Part shown: in pieces, positions 14,602 to 28,506 of the stretch | Numbering within the stretch: the stretch's first letter is position 1 | Layout of the letters: the number at the start of each line of letters is the position of its first letter | Assembly: GCA_008694505.1 (NCBI GenBank) | Contig: VZDJ01004378.1 | Span: 14,346,645-14,410,644, forward strand | Source: Cyanoderma ruficeps | Taxonomy: Eukaryota; Chordata; Aves; Passeriformes; Timaliidae | Direction of reading: 5' to 3' | DNA length: 64,000 nucleotides | Program-made: the position numbers and the translations under genes | The notes under the pieces: generated by a model | Told to the model about the DNA's origin: nothing | Databases searched by the model: none | The model's input: only the letters and a program-made list of their open reading frames with translations

Positions 14602-15051
14602 TGTCCTGGTTCCAAGACTGGGCAAATTTTTGCTATAGCCAGGAAAGGGAATGCCCAGGAGTCAGAGACAATTGCATACCACCTCATGTCATTTTTGAGT
14701 GGGAGGGAAGAAGGGACTGGGAAATGCTAACTTCAGGGTAGGCACAGCTTGGCAAAGGGAGTGGCCAGGTATTCCTTATTGTCAGGGGGTTTCTGTGTGA
14801 ATTGTTCATTTCTTGTACCACCCCACACCCACCTCCCTCCCCCCCCACCCTTCCATTAGCATTGTTTTCTTGTCTCACTGCTGTTTCCGGTAAATTTTCT
14901 TATCTCAGCCCATAATCTTCACCTTCTGTGCCTCCAATCCTCCTCTCCATCCCACCACTGGAGCAGGAGAGAGAATCAAATGAGCAGCACATGGTTTGGA
15001 GTGTCCCAGTGGAAGCACTAAACTGGGGAATACCATTCCTAAACTAAGACA
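14602..15051 (+). mobile_element. Solo LTR (450 bp) with 5-bp target-site duplication TTTGA
   Basis: The segment starts TGTCCTGGTTCC and ends CTAAGACA, giving TG...CA termini. Perfect TTTGA direct repeats lie at 14,597-14,601 and 15,052-15,056. The 3' half contains 'cttatctcagccc', a pyrimidine-rich block and 'agcagcacatggtttggagt', a phrase shared with the LTR at 61,112-61,600, so both belong to one bird LTR family. A C-rich low-complexity run is at about 14,820-14,850. No internal viral genes are attached. Confidence 0.87.
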
Positions 15052-15056
15052 TTTGA

Positions 15057-18000
15057 TCAGCTGATTTTTTTTTTTTTCTGTTTGCAGCCCAAATTCAGAT
15101 ACATTTATGGACCAATAAAAAACACCTGCAGAAAACACAGATTTGGTCCTCAGGGTAACATGCAGCCATCCTGATAGTCTTGTCTCTCACAACCAGGAAA
15201 AGTGATTCAGACTCTGTTTGGATGAGCAAAGATGAACATTGCTTCAAGGTTGTTTCACTAGGGATTGAAACAGTGAATGTCACAACTCAAAATGCATTGA
15301 ATTTCAGTCCTTGCATTTACGAGCCACATCTTTTTATCTCAACGCTGTAACAGCTCTGTCAAGCATCAGAAGCGCACAGTGATTCTAACCTTGTAGCTGA
15401 CACAACAGCATCCCCTGGTTAACTAAGCTTTCTAACTAATGCACAAAGGCAAAGGACCTTCTTGTCACCTGTACCGCATAACAGCTACAGTCACTGAAGT
15501 AAGTAAGTTGAACTAGAAATGCTGACCCATTGCACCATACGTGCAATGAGGACGTAGTTCTTACAACAATTTGTTTAGCGGTTGAGATCTAAAAATGTTT
15601 TAAATCACATTTGGCTAGAAGTCAAAAATTTCAATTGAATGAAATGGGAAAAAAGAAATTTGACACACTACTTGCAATCAGCAAATTTCTCTCTCTTGGG
15701 AATGTTGTGCACAAGTCTTTGGAAAACAAAAAAAACACTGTAGATATCATAACAGTAAAGGTGTGCAAAAATATTATTTAGGCAAAAATTGTTTGAAGAT
15801 GGCAATTAGCTTCTCTGAGTAGACTACTCGATTACAAACCTTACTGACATTCATCTCCTCTTTCCAGGATTTCATGACAGCCTTTTAAGCAAGTTGTATG
15901 TCCAGAAAATTTTGAAAACTTTGACCTGCTTTGTAGAGAAAATTTCATACAGATCTGAGGCAGGGCTCTTCTGGGCAGACAGATTAACAAGTAGTTTAAA
16001 TTTGACTTAACTAGGGAACTCGATTAAAATACAGTGTTGTTTTTTCAGCATATGGCCTGAATTGTATGCACATAATCTTTTTACATGTGCAAATGACAGT
16101 AAGTTATGCAGGCTGTCTCACAATTTGCACATGCGATCTTAATTTGTGCTCACAGAAAGTTCTCACATGGAGTCGCAGCACTGCAAATTATAACTGAGGT
16201 GAATGGAAGCTCTAAGGATTTCATATCCCTAACACAAAGTACCATGGACAGGCATCAACTGAAAATGCTGGACCTGCTGTCCAAAAAGTCTTTTGACTGG
16301 GGATGATTTGGTTTATTTGCTCTAGGAAAGACATCTGCATCACCCAAGGTAAAATCTGCTGTCTCCTCATGAACTCTAAGCAGTGCTGCTAAGGTAGCCC
16401 AGCAGGTCAGATGGACATTATAAAAAAACAAGTGAGCTCCCCAGAAAGCAGACTTCCTGATCTACATTTAGAGTAAAAGTAGGATGAAAATCAATATTTT
16501 AGTGAGTTTTTCTGATGCTCTCTTCCATGCTGCTGTGAAAAGGAAATAAAATTGCATGTAGAATTAAGTAACAGTAGGAAAATTTCTTTTGGGAAATGAT
16601 GCTGACATACTCGTTTGGGACTTGCGAGGAAACGAAAGGTGAAAGTATTCAGAAGAACTCGCAGAGTTCTGTGATCTCCCTCCTATTTTATTACAGGAAT
16701 AGAGCCTGATTATAAATACATCCATATAGCAATGAAAATAATACCTGCCCAAAGCTAACAACGGTAAAGATCATAATTTAATGTAAATAGTGACCCCAAC
16801 TTAATAGTGCCATCTGCTTTTTATGGAGAAAACTTACTGACTCTTGACAGATATTCACTACAAATGCAATATATATGTATCCTGATTAATATGGGTCCTA
16901 CAAAAGTCACCATACAAATAGCTTAAAATTAGGCTAAAAATCAGGTATCTTGTTTCAAAGCTGTTCTCACACAGCTCATGGGAATTCTAGCCATATGCAG
17001 GCTCATGGCTCAGTCAAAACCTGGTCCAATATGTAATGGTGCTTTGAACCAGGGCTGAACAAAGTTCATCCCTCATTCATTTTTACCTAAATAGCACTCA
17101 CCATCAGTTCAGCTGAACAAAATGCTGATGCTAATTCTTTCTATTATAGACAGGCCCCAGGGTTTTAAACTGCATCCACCAATATAGGTATATCTATCCA
17201 CTCTAACATTTTAAGACAGATTAGGTCATTTGTTTTGAAGCTTGAAATTACAGTTGTCATATGATACCACAAATGATGTACCAAATTATTTTTTTTAATT
17301 TGTATAAGCATTCTAAAGAAAAACTTTTAAAAACTTTTTTTTGAAGGGTACATTTATAAAGGAGGGAAGCTGAGTACATAAGAAAGATAATGTTTATTCA
17401 CTGAGAGGATTCTAATCTTCAGATTCCTGAAGGAGTTTGCAGTTTTACTTACCGTAAAACATATTATGTCTGTATTACAAGCAGCATACTTTTTTCTTCA
17501 GATGTTATATATTTGGTTATTTGCATAATTTCTTGCAATTAAATGCCAAAAATGGTAAAATGGATCTTTCCAACCATAATTAACATTTTCTCCTGTTTTG
17601 TAATTAATTAGGAAGTTAGAAAACCGCACTATTAAATACTGCTTGGGCATCTCATCTCTAATTAGTCAGATACTGATGTCCTGCTAATAGAAGTGTCCTG
17701 AAAAAAAAAAATTCACAAATACAGCTATTTGAGAAATAAAGACAGGTTCTTCATAAGAACCTTGAAGACCCTCAGCAAATCAAAATATAGTCAAAAATTA
17801 CTTTGCATTTACTGAGAAAAGTGCAATTCTGGGGAAGACAAAAAAAGGGAAATATGAGGAGAGAGGGTACATTCATGTCAGAATTGGGGCCCAAGAATTT
17901 TATTTACTTAGTGAATTCAACTGGTGCTGTCTACACTATGAATCACTCCGCCACATAAATGACAAGCAAGAGTACTTCTTCTGTATAAAATTCTCTGTAA

Positions 18001-19307
18001 TGCTGTAGTAAAGGGTTTAAGACTCTAAGAAGTAGCAAAGCAGATGCATGTCTTATATTACTTATTCCCATTAGACAAAGGAAGGAGACTTGCTTTGTTT
18101 TATGTTGGTCATTTTTTCCAGTTCAATAGATTGATGCTATCCAGTGCCAATGAGCACAGTGGGAGTTTGGGGACTGATTCCAGTAGACCTATATTCTACA
18201 AAGAGCCAAAACTAGAGGAACTTAATGAATCACAGTCAAGTTGCTCATTAGAAAATCAAACCCCCAGAAGAAATCCTTATAACAGTCTCAGTATTTTGAT
18301 AAAACACTAGTAGGTGTCAGAAATTATGTCTTTCCCACTCCTCACAGGCCAAGACACATGGACCACTGGCATAGCTGTGACAATGTTATGACTTAGAGCT
18401 CTACACTTAATGACAGGCAGATGCAGTGAGGACTAAGGACTGAAAGATTCTCTTGCATCAGTCTTGCAAGTGAACCAAAGAAAAGGACAGAAAAATGTTT
18501 TATCATTGTTCAGCACCTCAGTCCTGAAAGGTCATGCTAAGTGTCACTGTCACAAAAATACTTGAAACAGAATAATACAGCCCTCTTTCAGGACTTTGCA
18601 TTTGGTTTATAGCTCTGAAACTCTGTAAGTAGATTTCTACACACATTCAGTAGATGGTTATTCATTCTTGTGGAAATTTCTTCTCTCATTTCCTTGCTAC
18701 ATCACAGTCCAACAAATGCTTGTTCTCAAATTAACTATCCTTCTGGATGATGGTCTCAGCAACAAAACCTGATCTGAGAAATAAAACTTAGTTAATGTCA
18801 TGCTCCTTATAAACTAGAAGGAAAGCTGGAATCACCCTTTCCAGACCTACTTTTAAAAGTTGATTATTTCTTTCATATTAATACATATATTATAGGTAAT
18901 ATATGTATAACATATTATATATTATTATTTTATTATTAAAAATCTCTAATTATTTATTTCTCATAGAATTCTCGGAAACATTAAATCTAGCTTAAAGAGT
19001 TCAATTAACAGGCTCATATCTTGTGAGATATTTCAAACCTCAGCTTAATATCCAGACTCTCAAGGGGTAGCAGAGGGTTTTTTCACACATTAGGATTTTG
19101 TATTACTCTACATCATTAAACTACAGAAAAAAAATAAATGAAAATAAAAGTTTTAGCAGAAATTGCCTCCAATATTAATTAGTTTCATTATTGTTCTATA
19201 TGATGCTACTATTCTTTCTTTTATCTATCAGTAACATAGGTACCAATAGGTTCAGGACTATGGCACCTACATTTAGGCATTGAAATACAAGTACTCAGTT
19301 CAGTTAA
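15057..19307. other. AT-rich non-coding sequence
   Basis: No gene is recognised. An AT-rich microsatellite-like patch (TATAT/ATTATT) is at about 18,880-18,960. Confidence 0.55.
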
Positions 19308-19805
19308 CTAAATCATAGGTTTGAAAGACTTCCAAGATCAAGTCCAACCTTTGCCCAATCACCACCTTGTCCACTAAACCATAGCACTGTCATGTCCAGT
19401 CATTTCTTGAACACCTCCAGAGATGGTGATTCCACCACCCCTCAGGGCAGCCTGTTAAAATGGTTAACCACATTTCCCACGAACAAATTTTTTCCTGATG
19501 TCCAACCTGAAGGTCCCCTGGCATGGGTTGAGACTCCATCCTTTCATCCTGTCACGAGTTGCCAGCGAGAGGCTGACCTCTACCAAGGTACAACCTCCTG
19601 TCAGACAGTTGTAAAAAGTGATAAGGTCTCCCCTGAACCTCCTCATCTCCAGGTTAACCACCTCCAGCTCCCTCAGTCCTCATATGACTTGTGCTCCAGA
19701 CCTTCACCAGTTTCATTGCCCATCACACCAATATTACTTCTTGTTGTGACGGGCCCAGAACTGAACACAGACCTCAAAGTGCAGCCTCACCAATGAAGAG
19801 TACAG
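19308..19805 (-). repeat. CR1 LINE 3' region, reverse orientation
   Basis: On the + strand the text runs as the reverse complement of the CR1 3' end: 'aatcataggtttgaaagact', then 'agatggtgattccaccaccc', 'cagggcagcctgtt', 'gataaggtctcccctgaacc', 'acttgtgctccagaccttca' and 'cccagaactgaacacag'. These phrases are characteristic of avian CR1. A 134-codon + strand open frame through this segment is antisense LINE sequence and not a gene. Confidence 0.9.
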
Positions 19806-22800
19806 AGGAGGAAACATGACATTTGACATATTATTGATCTGGTACATTTTTATAAAGTCCACCCAAGGATCTTAAATATTTTGCCACATTTAAAATGTTC
19901 ACTACAAATAGTCAAAATTCTACCTTTAAGGCAAGTTATTCAACTTAAGCAACTTGCTGTGATTTGAAATACAATTTAGTTGATCCAAAGTAGATCGGCA
20001 TTTTAAAGCAAGCAGAATCACTTTCTAGGTCTATTGATAAGCAACAAGATTCAAGTGCCCAAACATAACCATCTAGAGCCATCTGAAATGCCCAAGAGAA
20101 GGGATCAGCAGACGTGATGCAAGCCATTTTGCATCTGGTTCAGTTTCTGCAACCATCTGAAGTAGCACTTGGAGGCCAGACAAGATGCTTTAGAGTTTTA
20201 AATTATGTTATGCACCTGAATCCTACCCTGGATCTCACTTGACTATGAAGCTAAAGCACCTACCTCCAATTGCAACTGGACGCCTATTTTAGGTGTCAAT
20301 CTCAAGATGAATCCTGCCTTTAATGCCATTTTTGTTAGGTTACGACCAAATTTCAAACACCTAAAGCCAAGCAGCACTTCCATAAACTTCACAAAGCGGC
20401 AACAAGGTGACATACAAAGTATTTTACTTTCAGCAGAACACTGAAGTCTCTAAAGAAGTTTCATTTACCATCAAAATAAGATAGTGTAATTTCAAATGTT
20501 GCTTTGCAAAGGTTCATTATCTGACAACAAAATAAATCACAGTTAAAGGTGCATTTACTCTTAATCTTCTGTAACTTGTGGTTTCTGGGGGTCTTTGAAA
20601 AAGAGGGAGATGTCTAAAAAAGTGTTCTTTTCAGGTTCTGTATGCTGGCTCAGGAATTTTATTTGATGATGCAGGCTTGATTACTCTTCTCAAAATGCCA
20701 GGAGGTTTAATACAATTTGAGCAGAGACATCAAGATTAAAAAGAATAACTTCAAAAAATAAAATTACTACCATATGTTTGAACAGGCAAGGAAACATAAT
20801 ACTATGAGACCTGTGAGACTGCTATGTCTAGCTGTATCATTCCAAGTCACAAAATTTAATTGCTGGGAAAAGATATTCAGGCCAATCAAGTAACACAAGG
20901 GGGTGGTAAAACACAACTGTAGTTGTTATCCAGCTTCTGGATATGATAATACCATAGTGAAATGGTAAATTCCAGCCACAAGTTTTATTAGTGCTGAAAA
21001 TGCAGAGAGGTGGCTCCACCTTCACCTTTTCAGTCAAAATCAGCCAACCAAAGAGCTTTTATTATACGAGATTCTCAGAGTATCTGCAATGGTTATGTGA
21101 AGGGCTCGACTCTCTTTTCTCTGACAGATCTGGGCCATCTGAGCAGGTTTTAAACCTCCTTCTTCACCTCTGAGACTGAAATTAAAAAGGAGGTATGCAG
21201 TACTCAGTCTGAAACCTCTAAGCTTTTTTCTATTGTAGGCTAGCAAAGAAACTGAACATGAAGCTAACCATGAAGGGATATGATGCTATTTTAAAAACCA
21301 GTTTTAATGATTGTAGTGTCCGTTGCTCAAGTCCTTTAGCTTTTTCTGAAAAAGCTACTGTGTTCCACAGATCTTTGAGCAACTGCAGAAGTCAAACCAA
21401 CTTGGGTTACCAAATGGAAGAGGTAAGCTGAGCATGAGATAGAAAGAATAGACTGTATTTAAAATCCATTTTATATTTGCTATATTTGATTTTTAATATT
21501 AAAAATAAATTTGGATTTTAAATGTTTCTGTCTGTTTTATTCAACCCTGCCCATAAATCAGTTAGACTCACCGAAGAAGCCTGATGTTGAAAGTCAGTGG
21601 AATGGCAAAACGTTACCTACGCTCAAAGACAGATAAAGGACTAGAGGCTTGAAAGTTTTGGAATCATTACAGGTTCACTGCATATTATACTGGAAAATTA
21701 AACTCTCACAGAAAATTACTACTATAACTTATTATGCTGATAAAAAGAAAACCAAGGAGTTGTGCTCCTTTATAACACCGCTATGGAATGAAATTGGCAT
21801 TCACTCATTGGAGTGAGGGGTATTTAACTTAGAGATTGAATTTTTGTAGAAAAATGTATTTATAGGTATATAGAAGTTCCTAATAGTTAGTATGTTGCTA
21901 CTAATCAAAGATATTATTTAATTCAATAACAATTATTTTTAAAAGAAAAAAACCTACAAAAAAAATCTAGTAGAACAATAGATTTGGGTTCATTTTTCAA
22001 AGAAAGGATTTCTTGGGCAGAAGCCTGAGTTAAAGATTGTTTAATTTTTTTTTTTAAAGGAAGGACATGTGCTGTGGCAGCCGTCTTGTTAGAGGGTAGA
22101 AATAAGCCAAGAAACAGACTTCTTGTTTATCACAGCATGAAAAGGGTCCTGGTTTACTCCTCTTTGCAGCTTAGCCATCCTGACTCCAACTATTCATTGA
22201 CTCTGGCTGCAGCAAGCTCCTCCTGTAGGTTTCCCTCTGACTGCTGGTTATTTCCTGCTGAACTAGGACTGCAGGTATTAGTTTGCAGACTCTTTTACCT
22301 AGCTAGACTGTGACTGCAGGTTCCGGCAACAGGCTCTAACCACATACCCAAACTGGCCTCACAGCACTGAGTCTCTCACCCCAGGATACTTCCTCATGAT
22401 CCTCTTTTTCCTCAAGATGCCTGTTCCCTCATGATTCTCCCCTCAGCAGCTAACCCACTCCCTTTTATCACACTTACCTTTATTGGATATAGCTGTGACT
22501 CATCAGAGACAAGGCTGAATTGGGTAATTAACAGAGCTGTTACTTTCAGGGGCAAGGTCACCTGTATTCCCCTCTCCTACAGACATGAACATTCACCATT
22601 TCCCCAATTATGGTTTTGTTTTTTTCAATGCTAGAAAACATGTGCAATAGTTAAAAATGAAAAGGCCTTACAAACCATGCTTCCATAGAAAGTCATAGGC
22701 AGACACACTTTTCTACAATGCATGGTTAGACATTTCTGGGAAACATTAGTGAAATGTCTTTCAAAAATATGAAAAGAGCATAAAATACAAATAGAACAAA

Positions 22801-25800
22801 AGGTAGAGGCCAGATATAGTTTCTTTCCTCCAAAGTGGAAACTACTACTCAGCTCCTAGACAAATTTGCATTTGTCTTGTAACAGTGCTATGTGAAACAC
22901 TGTCTGCCACTAACCAGCAGAAAGAATATGACAAAGCATTCAACAAAGCACAAAGAAGTACTTTTCTTACACATTCTCAGTTCCTTCTTTTTTTAGATTG
23001 TAGTCCCACTTGTTCTCTGACTGGCCATACTGAAGTACCTTAACAGAGAATCTTCTCCCTCACAAAAGAGATCTAATTGAGAAAAACTGAAAGTCAGACT
23101 CACTGGAGAACCTCAGCAACAGTTGATAAAAACAAAAGAGAGAAATTGTTTGTTACATTATTATTTAACACTATACTATTTCCTTTTTCAGTGGGCTCTA
23201 ATCACTTATTTCATGAGAATGAATTAAGTTCAAAAATTCTTCTGATCTGAGGGGAAAGAAGGAACTAAAGCAAACAGTGATTTTCAAGCAATAACTCCTA
23301 CCAGAAACAATCATATTGTGGGAACCAACTTATATAGAGAATTTCATCATTATATAGAGAATTCCATCATCCATTTCCCTCTACCTTCAAAACTACCTGT
23401 AGTCCAATACCTAAAAACAGTACAGTAGGTCTAATTCACTCTTTGGCAAAGGCCAATTAAAAAAATGTTAATTAGCCAACAAATAACAACCCCAAAGGTG
23501 GAAGAACAGAGAAAGATGTACTTTAAATCTTTCCAATGTCTCATGGCTATTATGCTCATCACTGTGGGTCTGAACTCCACATCCCACTGCTGATCTAGGA
23601 ATATATTGTAATACAGCAAAACTATGTATGTTTATCTCATGGTTTCAATTCATAATGTAGACTGTCACACAGCTATTCATACACAGTCAGTACATAATGT
23701 TTTAAGGATTGTTATACTTACAGAGATGTAAATATATTTTACATGCAAAGGCAAGTACCAGCCGTAAATAAAAAGAAGAATAACTATATCTATGGAGGGA
23801 AAATAATTTGAAGTCATAATGGCTTGGTCAGTAAATGGGAAAATGTTTTTTCCAGGTGTTAGATAAAATTTATAGAGATCTTCCGGTCAAGGCCAGAATA
23901 CACACAGAAATTAGAAGAACCAGACAGCTACAAATTGTCTCTCCAGGAAGGAGGCCATGAATTACCAACAATAGCTTAGGACACAAAAAAGACACAGAGA
24001 CTGAAACTGTAGCTCATAGAATAGCTGTGGACAACGCATGAATCATAGCTTATTACTTTTTCCAGTAAAACAGGAAAGCTTGGGAAGGATTTGGTATATG
24101 CAGACTATTTTATCTCTTTGTTTAATGGGGAGGATTTTGGGAGACTAAAAAACATTTTGCTTTAAAAATCTGGCTTTGAATCACCTGAATCATTCCCTAG
24201 TGAGAAATATTTTATTATTTCAGCTGACAGAACTAGGCCTGTCATGTTACTATGATAAGAAACCAGAAAAGATTGCAACTGAACTGAAGCAATGCTGAAC
24301 CAAAAAGCTCCAGAGAAATGTGGGGAGAAGTAAAGCTATCTGCTTGACTAATTACTCACTGGTATACTTAGCTGTTTTCCCAAACAGGGGTGCAAAGATG
24401 CATAAAGCACAGGTAAATTGTGATCTTACAGTATCCAAGACAGAAGGGACTACACAACATACCATTCAGCTACAAAGGCAACAAGGATTCTACATAACAC
24501 CAAAACTTCTCAGCACATTTTTCAATCATATGTATCTTGTATTCATTTTGAATCTGCATTTACATCTACAGATTCAGAGAAAGGAAATTTTCTTGCAGGA
24601 ACATTTTCAATATTGTTCCCACAAAGTAACTGTGAGAATGATATATGAGCTCCAATATGCAACCAATGAAGAGAGTCTATCAGAGACTTAGTTTTACAAC
24701 AGCTGGGACATTTCTACCAACTTCCATGGCAGAGTCATGCGTAAGTTTTCCTTCCATTAATCATTGCCATATTTTGCTTAAGCGGAACTCTAAAAACCAA
24801 AAATATTAGAATTCATGGAAAGGTCATTAGGATTTACCACAAGGTGATCCTTTGGCAGGTTGCACGTACATTTAGTTTGTACCTATTAATGAGATATCAT
24901 TAACCACAATGACAAAACCAGGATTATATAGCCTGCATTAGTACATACTATGAGATTTAACAAATACACAGATGTAAGGGAACATGTGAGCCGCAAATGA
25001 TGAACCCACTCCTTCGTTGTAACTGAGTCAGCTGCAATTTTTGCCACCTTGTTATTAGACAACCACTTAATTTGAAGAATTATCCTAACAAACAGAATGT
25101 TATCATTACCAAAAGAATATATGAGAATAACAAACCAATTCAAAAATGTCCAAATCTTTGCAATACATATGGAATATTATTTGTGTTTGTGCACAAGTTT
25201 ACTCAAAGCATTCTCCCGGGTGAAGAAATTATATAAAATATTTTTTTAAATTTAGACAAAGCAAAAACTAACTACTCAGCCAGCCATGTATCTACCTTCA
25301 TTTTGTGTTTTATTAAAATAACATATGCAGTAGCCTTGTCTATGTTATTGATGACACCATGGTGGCTATTGGACTGATATAGTGGTCTCCAAGAGCTTCA
25401 AAAACAAATGAATCCTAATGAGATAATCCCTAGTGCATGGAGATGGAGGAATGCTATCTAAATAATGCCACTTCTGCTGCAGAATTGGTTTCAAATTAAT
25501 TGTTTCTTTCTAAAGCTATAATTATCAGGAGGAATGCAGTTAGTCAGAAAAAAATGAAGTTTAAAAGTGCATAATGTCTAATAGCTCATTAAATGGAAAA
25601 TACATGGTAAATTTGAGAATCAGAATGGCTTGCAGCTAACTGTGAGCTGATGGGTCATGCACATGAAAAGAGACTTTTTTGGCAGGAAAGCAATTTGGTA
25701 ATACTGACTGCAGTCTGCATTTACTTGACATTCGGAAAGATCATATGACACCAATGCAGATGAGGTGAACAGTGAAGAGAAAAGGAAGGGCAAGAAGAAC

Positions 25801-26008
25801 TAGAGGAGAAAAAGTTAGGTTATGAGCAGCTGAGGCATGATGGGGAAGGAGAGAATATGAGTGTCATTATTGCGTGTTCAATTTTTAAAGTGGAAATGGG
25901 AACAAGGTGTCATATTGAAGAGTCTTGGAGTATTCAAGCAAGTATAGCAATAGCTGGGTCAACATTTTTCTCACAGGGGGGTTTTATGAAGACTTCATTT
26001 GATGAATA
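19806..26008. other. AT-rich non-coding sequence; short tandem duplication and a possible unclassified repeat
   Basis: No gene is recognised. A 20-bp direct tandem duplication with one mismatch (unit tatatagagaatttcatcat) occupies 23,331-23,370. The segment 22,065-22,640 is richer in C and T than its flanks and looks like a dispersed repeat, but its ends and family could not be fixed. Confidence 0.5.
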
Positions 26009-26014
26009 ATTAGT

Positions 26015-26641
26015 TGTGGTGGTGTGTTCTGTACAATAAGTTTGCTGTAAGTCTAGGGTTGCACAAAATGGCTTTTCTTTGTACCCTTGTTCAGTTTGCT
26101 GTACCCCAGTTTCTCTTTGTAACCCTAAGTTGCTACTTTTCCCCACAGCCTTCCCCAGATACAGCTCCTGATTGGTTTGCTTTTCCCGCCTTGGCTGCCT
26201 GTCCATCAGGTGTCAAGAGACTTTCCCGCCCTGTCAGTCACCCCAAGACCTGTCCCCCAAGTCCAGAGGTTTCTGAGAGGAACCTTTGGTGACTGGCTGG
26301 GTTGGAACCTTTCCCCTCCTATCTCCATGTATGTCAGTGTATGTTATGTTAACAACCACTCCATGTTGTACCCCATTGGCTCTGTTCCTACCCTCCCTGA
26401 GATCCCACCTTCTGTAAGAAAACCCTCTCTCTCCTCGTGCCCGGGGTCACTCTTGAGGCACCGGACACGAGGCGAGGGGTCTGTGCTGATCCCAATAAAC
26501 CCAGTTTCACTCTAAGCCTCTGGAGTGTCCCTCCTTTCTCCTCTTGCCATCGTCTTGCTGACGCTTCCTGGTTGCCGAACCCCAAGAACTGCTGCAGTGT
26601 TGGGGCTGGCCTTGCCGAGGGTAATACCACACACTGCAACA
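26015..26641 (+). mobile_element. Solo LTR (627 bp) with 6-bp target-site duplication ATTAGT
   Basis: TG...CA termini (TGTGGTGGTG at the left, CTGCAACA at the right) are flanked by identical ATTAGT at 26,009-26,014 and 26,642-26,647. A poly(A) signal AATAAA at 26,494-26,499 on the + strand, about 145 bp from the right end, sets the orientation. Upstream are CCAAT-like 'tgattggttt' and 'ccccattggc'. A 6-bp TSD is the length typical of betaretrovirus-like (ERVK) elements. No internal genes are attached. The 92- and 112-codon open frames inside it are chance. Confidence 0.9.
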
Positions 26642-26647
26642 ATTAGT

Positions 26648-27227
26648 AATTTTTAAATTTCTCTTCCAATGAAAAAACATAGTATGTGCGTAGTTACTCA
26701 GTGTCAAATCTTTGTATCTTTATTGTATCTTTACAATAATGCAACAAAACAAAGCAAGTCCAAAGACTATTTGAAATACTTAAGGATTATTAAGCTATCA
26801 AAAAATCCTCAAACCTAAAACATTATACCACAGCCTCAAAGGGAAAGAAACTCAGAATAGCTGATTTAGGCTTAAACTTTCTCCTAGTACATTTCCAGTG
26901 ACCCCAACAGTTACACAAGGGGATGCAGACATGATCAGAATGGGAGAAGGCAGCTATGTATTTGCATGTACGCAAACAGGTGCATGCCACACTAGCCTGC
27001 ACAAACAGGAGGGTTAAAGCTGCCTAAAGCCTCACAGAGTCATCTCAAGGTAAAGTACAAAGAACTGCAAGCTGTGGGCTCAGAATCACATCTGATGCAA
27101 AAGCAGTATACAAGGGGAAGAAAGCTACCCACAGTTACATTCTTTTATGTTGTTAGGCTTTGTTCACAAGCTGATCTGTGTGGTAAAACAAAATCTGGAA
27201 AACAATCACTAAAAATTCTTCTATCAA
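26648..27227. other. Non-coding sequence, nothing recognised
   Basis: AT-rich sequence between two LTR elements, with no coding or repeat signal recognised. Confidence 0.5.
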
Positions 27228-28501
27228 TGTACTGGTTTTAACTGGGATAGAGTTTCTTTATAGTAGCTCACTGTGATTCAGATTTCTGACCCTGAAGAGA
27301 CAGCAGCCATGGATCAGGCCACAACACAGCAGGTACACCCCTGAAGGGGCTGTGGTCCAAGGATAAGACCACACCAGAGCAGTGGAGCACACTTCAGAGT
27401 GACCCAGCTATGGATTAGTCCACACTGCAGCAGATATGCCCCTGAAGAGGCTGTGATCTATGGACAGACCCATGCTGGAGCAGTGGCAAGCAGAGTTCAC
27501 TACAGTGTAAAACTCCATGGCCTGGTCCAAAGGGACCAGGCATGGAGATTGCAGTAGATATACATTTAAATTGCCATAATCCATGATTTGATTTGCATGT
27601 TACAGTAAGTACTACAGCAAGAACCACCCAAACCAGTTGAGGACAAGCCTTACAAAAAGCCAGTGCAAGTGCAGCAGTGACCTAACCTGAGCTGGCTTTT
27701 GTGCCCAGTAACTCCACACAACAACCACCTCTCCTCTCCCGAGTGACCACCATAACAAACAGAATTCAAGTCAAGGATTAGATGAACTCAATTGGCATTT
27801 TATGGATATTATACACTGGTGGGCCATAGACTAAAGGAATAATACTTGCATATATTAGAGAGTGAGAAGTGAAAATGGGTGATTAATGAGAGGATATTGG
27901 ACAACATGGGACCTAAGTGTGATATAAATTCTACAAATAAGTGGTAGAGATTGTACTGGGTTTGGCTGGGATAGAGTCTATATTCTTCACAGCAGCTTTT
28001 AAGTTGCTGTGTTTTAGATTTGTGACCAAAACAGTGTTGATAACAGAGATGTGTTATCACTGCTGAACAAGTGCTTAAACAGCATCAAGGCATTTTTTCT
28101 GTTCCTCACATTGCTCCACCAGTGAAAAGATTGGAGGTGCAGAACTGCTGACCCCAAATAGCGAAAGAGAGATTTCATATCATATGAGGTCATGCTGGGC
28201 ATATAAAGCTACAGGGAAGAGGCAGGAATTGGCATACATTTCACAAGTCACTGCTACACGTGATGGAGCCCCACTTTTCTGGAGACGGCTGCACCCCTGC
28301 CTGCCAATGCAAAGTGCTGAAAGAGTTCCTTGTTTTGCTCTGCTTGTGTGTGCAGCTTTTGCTTTACCTATGAAACTGTCTTAACAGTCTTAACTGAGGT
28401 TTTCTCACCGTTACAGTTCCAATTCTCTTCCCCATCTCACTGTGAGGGAGTGAGCAAGTGGCTGAGTGGGCTGAGCTGCCTACTGGGGTTAAATCAGAAC
28501 A
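27228..28501 (+). mobile_element. Internally deleted ERVL-like provirus
   Basis: A partial 5' LTR begins TGTACTGGTTTTAACTGGG at 27,228 and continues to about 27,290. It is followed by leader-like sequence with degenerate units ('cccctgaaggggctgtgg', 'cccctgaagaggctgtgat', 'ctggagcagtgg') of the kind seen after the primer site in chicken ERVL elements. A residual 3' internal part and a fuller 3' LTR at 27,952-28,501 follow. Outer flanks are ATCAA (27,223-27,227) and ATCAC (28,502-28,506), a 5-bp target duplication with one mismatch. No gag or pol remains. The element is old and inert. Confidence 0.75.
27952..28501 (+). repeat. 3' LTR of the ERVL-like element (550 bp)
   Basis: It begins TGTACTGGGTTTGGCTGGGA and ends TTAAATCAGAACA. 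Inside are 'acagtgttgataaca', 'gtcatgctgggcatataaag' (TATA-like), 'gtgatggagcccc' and 'tttacctatgaaactgtctt', in the order known for chicken ERVL-type LTRs. Confidence 0.8.
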
Positions 28502-28506
28502 ATCAC

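Noticed and set aside
19392..19796. 134-codon + strand open frame
   Set aside because: It is the antisense of a CR1 3' region.
22065..22640. Pyrimidine-rich block that looks like a dispersed repeat
   Set aside because: No clear termini, target duplication or family could be assigned.
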